This document shows, in pieces, positions 54,060-60,000 of a DNA stretch of 60,000 bases. The translations under genes were made by a program, and so were the position numbers. How positions within the stretch are numbered: the stretch's first letter is position 1; every line of letters starts with the position of its first letter. Source of the stretch: Polytrichum commune (lineage: Eukaryota; Streptophyta; Polytrichopsida; Polytrichales; Polytrichaceae); assembly GCA_950295325.1 (NCBI GenBank), contig OX485807.1:9701001-9761000 (forward strand). Reading direction: 5' to 3'. The notes beneath the pieces are model-generated. The model was given only the letters and a program-made list of their open reading frames with translations. It was not told where the DNA came from and searched no databases.

Positions 54060-55800
54060 GGCGATTTGAATAATGTTATAAGAGTGATTACCGATTATGC
54101 TATTTGGGATTCATATATATATGATCCAATAGTGGAGGACCTTATAATTATTATTTTTGGATATAGTGGTGTTAATGATGATGTTGGTGTGGCTATTACC
54201 TCGATACTAGTTAATGCTCACATTTCAAATCCACGTATTGAAGGAGTGCATGCTCAACTTCCTCTGGATACTCGTATCAAATTACGCAAAAATATCGCTT
54301 TGCTAATATCTCGTATGGTACAAACATGTCAACTAGTTATAAAAGACGGACATGTTTAATTAACACACTTGACAATTATAAATTTAGCACATATGAAAGT
54401 TTGGCACTATGATATTCTATGATGGATTTATCACCAAGTATAATCTGCTTGATAGATGTCTTTTGCGGTTCATTATCATGCATTGTTTTTCTACAAAGCA
54501 ATTCAAAAAATTAGAACACTTTAAATTTAGAGGAGTTCAATTTCAAAGCAATACATCGGTTGTGGAGGTTTGTATAGTTGCACTTTGAGGAAGTACCTTG
54601 CCATTCAAAGCTTACACAAGACCTAAGAATTGGAGAATTTGAAGATACAATTGACAGACATGGTGACAATGACACGATTTCAAAATTAATTTCAATCAAA
54701 ATCAAGGACACAAAGCATGATTTGCTGAATTACAAACAACAATAACATCTCTTTGCAATACAACGGAGACTATCATAACCAATGAGATTGTAGAGATTAG
54801 AGAAACTACATTGCCTACACTTGAAAAAAACCTACCAATGTCAACAAGAAGTGTAGTTTCGCCATATGCAAGTTTATCACCGGATGATGCTTTGTTGCAA
54901 ATGGTAGCTGTAGAGTTGTTTGGGCGCAAATCAACAAGATGAAACCTTGTTATAACACCAAAGTGGAATAAACTTGTAAAAAAATCTCTTGCGGGATTTA
55001 TATATAGCAGCAATGAACAACTTCGAAGGATATATAAATATCTACAAATAAAAAAAATCTAAAACATTCTCTATAATCGATATTAAAACTCTTATAGCTA
55101 GATTGCCAAGAATAGATCATGTTGAAGTGCAAGTTTCCAATCCTATTATTGTAGGCTTTCAACCTAACGTAAATGTGGACCCTATGATATCACATTATGC
55201 TACAAAGGAGGTTCCATCTACAAATCTTCTTATATTTATGAGAATGTTGAAGGTGAGGTCTAACTTGAAGACTCCTATATGTATCAACCTCCACCTTCTT
55301 CTCAAATGCCTTCAATTTCATATTTTTAAGCAGCTAATGTTCCCAATGTCACATTTGGTCAAGCATTCAGTAGTATTGTTTTATGTTTGTTTCATTACTT
55401 TGATGGAGAATTGAAACGAACAACGTTGCATTAGGCCCGACATACGCTCTACTATTGATTAAAATCGCTTTCATGAATGATGAAGGTATTATTGTCAAAT
55501 TGAAAGATGCCATAGAAACACAACTTAGTTCATTTGCACACAACTCAAGCAGAAAAAATAAGTAGTTAAAAAAGTATATGTAGTCTATGAAGAAACTCTC
55601 ATGATTATGCTACACATTAGTTGACAATGGGAAGTAATTTATAAACGTGTAGACAAGCCAAGTGTACTATATATAGATGGGAAGAAGACCCACTCAAACC
55701 CTTACAATGGCACACCATGGTGAAGTTTATAAATTGAAGTTTGAATGGAAGATTTGTTTAGTTGGAGACAATTTACCAAAATTAGATTAAATTTCATATA
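54060..55800 (+). pseudogene. Decayed coding-like tract, family unknown
   Basis: Several open patches on the + strand follow each other in changing frames. One is 54,066-54,359 (97 codons). Another is about 54,721-55,062, open except for one TGA near 54,940 and containing SPDDALLQMVAVELFGRKST. A third is around 55,103-55,260, and a last patch near 55,640-55,710 reads VDKPSVLYIDGKKTHSNPYN. Residue composition is more protein-like than neighbouring AT-rich frames. I do not recognise the family. It may be a dead transposon, an old viral copy or a host pseudogene, and I make no functional claim. Confidence 0.25.
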
Positions 55801-58800
55801 TTTTTTGTGAAAAAATTTATCTTAAAATTTATGAAATCTTGTGGAGCATGGGGATGAATAAAAAATGCATTAATTTTTTTTGCAATAAACATTTATTCAA
55901 GGTGATGTTAGTGTGCAACCATGTGTGTAATGCACTTAGTAATAAACATACTATGTTAATATATAACAAACCTTGTCACATTTAATCATCAACAAATATA
56001 ATTACATACAAAGATAACGGAATATATCATTAATTCACTTAGATTCATATATATATATATATATATATGTTGTAACTTGTGACATGACACTATATCTCCC
56101 AAGGTGTGTACACAGTATTGGTTGCGTATACAAGAGGGTCTTATTTTAAGGGTATATAATATGCACAATACACATAGCTAAAGAGTATTGATTCCTTGAT
56201 ATGTAGATATATTAGGCCAATTCTAAAGTAATAAGAGATTAAGCTTACATCAAGGGCTATAAGCATTTAAGATTATGCCATCTCTTACCTATATTAAGTT
56301 TGTATGTATATATGTTTTGGTGACCTAGAACTTTGTTTATAGGAGTATTAATTCAAGAGCGACGTATGCATGCCATTTAACTATGTGTGCACCCTCTGAG
56401 CTATATCTCTATTAAAACTTGAAGGACTAGATGGTGTATATATATGTTATATGACAATTTCTACAAACCTCCTAGCAATTATTGAAATAATAGTTTATTT
56501 GGTCTATGGTATTCAAGCCATATACCAAAACATGCTAAAGTGATTAAATATATGAGCTACATATTTGATACTAGGCCGTTTAAATAAGCTCAAACCTCCC
56601 CAAGATTCAATTCACACATATGCATGCTCTAATTGATATATTTCATAGGATAAGTAATCCAATTATAGACCATAAATATTCTAATATTTTGGCTAAAAAT
56701 TTCAAGAGCGCATTTTATACCCCTTTATACCATAATGGGCATGTCAATCTTTAAAGGGTTAACAACTAATTTTTCTTTACTTGTTCTCTATCTTCTAATA
56801 TGTTGTCATTCACAAATTTTCCTCATCCATTCCTTTACAATTTTCCCTTATTTTTTTCCCCTCCCCATCTCCCCCCCCTTTTCCCAACCAATTACAATAT
56901 AAGACATGGCGGTCCTTCCCCCCTTTATACTACGTTCTACATTCTAGTGTCACATGGATGTTACTATCACTTCCCCTATTATGAGACCTATGTGTACGTC
57001 ATAGACGATCAATTACTTGAAATAAATAAAAAGATAGAAAGAAAGATGACTATGATGTTGCCACCAGCTTGAATTATGGTTTTGCTTCATTTTTGAGTTG
57101 GCCTAAGTCTATATGTAATCCCGAAACATGCCTGATGAGCATAAGAGAGCTCCTAAAGACTAATATTGAAGGTGAACACCTCGAACATGCACAAGCAAGA
57201 TGGTTGGCACCTATCTACATCAAAGACAAACCCCTAGATTCCCACATGGTTAGTTGAAAATTCATGTTCACCTGGACACTACAATTGGGTGGACCATAGG
57301 CAGTGAGGTGCAGGAGGAATCAAGTGCTAGGAAGGTCCCCCATCAAGGTACTATTCCAGCCTTAGGTTGCTAAACTTTGGAGTTTCCGAGAAATTCGGGT
57401 TAAGGCCTTTGGGTGCAAGCACGATGAAGTGTACCCAAAAAGTGCTCCAGTATATTAAAACCATAATTTTCTTTTAGTCAAACGCCTAAAAGTAGTAGCA
57501 AGGTGTTGTTTCTATTGGGTAATTTTTCATGACAACCTCTATTGTTGTGTTAAATGCTTAAATATAGAATATTAGAATGAGAGCTTCAAAACTTATCATT
57601 AAAAGTGATGCTCAAAAGAAAATGGCTAAATTTGGTTTTGGAAGTAAATTCATGATCTTAAGTATTTTGAAGTTGATTTTGTAAAAATATTTTTTCATAT
57701 TCCTTGAATTCATTATAAACTTGAGGGCATCATTATAATAATTTATAAGAAAACATCAATTTAATGTAATTTTATCATACCTTAGACAAATTTTAAACAA
57801 TTACTTGTTCAATATCACCTACTTGCACACCACTTCCATGTTCTTCATTTAGATATGTTAGCATGTTCATGTAGATTGCTTGGGTTCTTAAAACCCCACA
57901 TCTTGCACTGGGGAGGAGGCACTCTTCTTACAACTTGCCACTATGTTGGATTTACAATTCTTTTGGTTGCACAAGGCGTTCGTTCATACGAATCCTCATG
58001 ACGATAGTGAAATTTGATAGACTCCAATTTGTCATGCAATTGTTTGGTTGGCTTGGATGAGACTTGATTTTGTGCTTTAGAAATAGTTGCAACAAGGAAA
58101 AGTGTCTATGGATGTGAGCACATAAGACATGTGGCAAGTTGTGGCCACTTCCAACTCCACATTCTACTTTGCTTGCTAGACCGGGTTAGCTATTGAACCA
58201 TTAGAATTGAATTTGAGATGCTTGAAAATTGATAGGTCGTCAAAGTGAAGATTCATTTTTTTCGTCAAGTGAGCGCATGCCCTCCCAATCTATACACAAC
58301 GGAGTTTGTGGTGGTGGTGGCGGTGAGAGTCTATGAGCGATAACACATGTCCAACTACAATAAATTGACTTATTAGTGTGGGATACTGTTCACAGTTATG
58401 TGTTGCTATAAAATTTTACCGACATTAATGATTTCTTACCAACTAAGTTATATCATATTCTTCGGTGTGCATATTAACTACTCATGTTATTTGGGTAAAA
58501 TATGATACTCTCAATAAAATGTTATAGCAATGCATAACTCCAAATGGAACCCACACTAGTAGGGCAAAAAGGTGTAACTTTTCAAAGAAAAAGGTCCATA
58601 TGCCAGAAATTCCTCCCCAAAACAAACATGTGACAAAAGAAAGAGGAAATAAATGTGGAAAGGTGGGCACTCCAAGCGCAAAAGGTGGTGGGGGAAACTA
58701 GGGGGAGGTGGCAGGCATGGAGCTAAGGTGGCGACATGGCATGGGCAATAGGACAAAGTAGGATAATTTAATCATGGGGAGGCCACTCCATTGTAAAGTT

Positions 58801-59809
58801 GAACAACCATGTGCGAACACTTTACATGTAAAAAATCCAACTTTTTACATAAAGCATCACCAAAATGGGTCAAACTTTTATCAATTTTTTTTCATGAGTA
58901 GATATATACGGTACCTATTACATAGTAGTAAATGATAACTAAATTTGATGGTTTATTTTTTTATTTTTTTATTTTAATAAAACATACAGTTGGTAACTAG
59001 AATGACGCAGAATTGAGCTAATACAATTACTACAAAAATGAGGATGACTAATTTTTTTTAAATAGGCAAAAGATACTATGAATGGTTATGTATACGTAGA
59101 AAAATATCATAAAATTTAAAATTATCTATGGCATGCAATATAGGGGTAGCAAACTTTGTTCGCACGTGGTGTTCAACCTGACAATGAAGTGACCTCCCCG
59201 TGAATTCAATACAAAAGAACACAAAATTCATTTTTCTTTTCTTAAAGTGGGGGTGTGGCAGTGAGGGGCTTATGAGCATGAGGATGGGCATACATGCATG
59301 TGATGGATACGCATGGGCATGGGCTCATGGCTACATGAGTCTGTGGGGTTGGGTTCGTCCAGAATATTTATTCATATCCACGGGTGCAACAAGCTGGGAC
59401 GACATGAGTCCAAGCTAGTTGTATTGACAATTGAACATCAATGATGTCTACATTTTAAGCACAAAATCCAACCTATTGCAACACATATCTTTTATGGGGT
59501 CCATTCCTAAGTCCTCTCCCTGCTTTTATACCCCTCCAATATCTAGGTGTTTGATGAAGAATTGGAGGGAGCACATAAGGCTTACATGCCTTAGTGGCTA
59601 TTGTTATTGTTGTTGTTGGGAGACAAATGAAACAAGGAGGCTTTATTTCATTGCCAAAAAACACATACAAGGTCATCGGGGACCTGGTCAAGAGAGCTTG
59701 GCACCTCTCTAAGATGCACCCAATGGAACCAAACAACGCCATGAGTGTGAATAACCTAAACATGACTAACTAAGCAAACATTAGGTGCTTTAATATTCCA
59801 ATGCAAGCC
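55801..59809. other. Long AT-rich spacer
   Basis: No gene was supported. A (TA)n microsatellite lies at 56,048-56,068. Open frames are short, on both strands, and lack domains. Confidence 0.45.
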
Positions 59810-60000
59810 TTACTATACCGTTTAAGGTATTTAGTGTCATGTACGCTATTCGCGAAAGGCCTAAACTAGATGCCTAGAGGTCTCAAAGTGTCATGTTTGC
59901 TAATTGTGAATATGATATCATTCATCAACATAAATAAAATTTTAAGTGAAGTTTTATTTATATTATGATAGATAGCATAGTATATTGGGATACTTGAGAT
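59810..60000 (+). mobile_element. CACTA-like element, cut by the window end
   Basis: TACTATACCGTTTAAGGTAT followed by TTAGTGTCATGTACGCTATT resembles the left end at 4306. At the window end GGGATACTTGAGAT matches 4400-4413. The copy runs off the window. Confidence 0.5.

Noticed and set aside
54060-55800. Identification as an endogenous plant pararetrovirus
   Set aside because: I considered this because of the size and the frame-shifting coding patches, but saw no movement-protein, coat zinc-finger or reverse-transcriptase motif, so I left the tract unassigned.
56800-57257. Two adjacent + strand frames of 90 and 62 codons
   Set aside because: Proline/phenylalanine-rich sequence from CT-rich DNA, no domain, different frames.
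1-60000. tRNA and rRNA genes
   Set aside because: I saw no cloverleaf-type sequence with intact A and B boxes and no rRNA-like conserved block, although short diverged tRNA-derived elements could be missed by eye.

Overview
The window is nuclear DNA from a land plant. It holds a Tat/Athila-type Ty3/Gypsy retrotransposon, many small inverted-repeat DNA elements, AT-rich spacers, and no dense gene content. I cannot fix the species; a large, repeat-rich genome is the best reading. No complete host gene, rRNA, tRNA or CRISPR array could be supported. Almost everything identifiable is repeat or transposon.

Layout. At 0.3-3.2 kb lie two local tandem arrays (three units of about 360 bp, then three of about 300 bp). 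At 4.3-10.1 kb is a nest of inverted-repeat elements: CACTA-like ends, a foldback element, a terminal-inverted-repeat element carrying a short palindrome seen in three copies, a hAT-like insertion, and a telomere-like G-rich tract. At 12.0-13.2 kb is a 302-bp tandem array with an inverted arm. At 13.6-14.2 kb is a frameshifted LINE-type reverse-transcriptase tail. At 14,544-24,088 is a complete, very young LTR retrotransposon: 1,766-bp LTRs differing at one site I could find, and a CCACC target duplication. Its 1,680-codon reading frame is unbroken but lacks reverse transcriptase and RNase H. At 24.8-27.6 kb are further small elements and a 405-bp tandem duplication. At 32,205-33,978 is a solo LTR of the same family (target duplication TCTAC), sitting inside a dispersed repeat whose uninterrupted paralogue lies at 36.9-37.5 kb. 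At 35.0-35.8 kb is a tandem array of about 160 bp. At 41.0-42.3 kb are two long hairpins. At 43.2-43.75 kb an exon-like fragment lies between 16-bp inverted repeats. At 45.0-45.5 kb is a three-unit repeat with a hexanucleotide microsatellite. At 46.5-49.7 kb is a 3.2-kb element with long inverted ends but no visible transposase, and a related end lies at 51.0 kb. At 54.0-55.8 kb is a decayed, unidentified coding-like tract.

How it works together. The one intact protein-coding unit is the Gypsy gag-protease-integrase polyprotein. It has the parts for a particle, its maturation and integration, but not for copying RNA into DNA. Its near-identical LTRs and clean target duplication mean it was inserted recently, so either a partner element supplied reverse transcriptase or the deletion happened after insertion. 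The solo LTR shows that the same family has also been removed by LTR-LTR recombination here.

Limits. All comparisons were made by eye. Repeat boundaries are approximate unless a target duplication fixes them, and superfamily names for the small elements are tentative.
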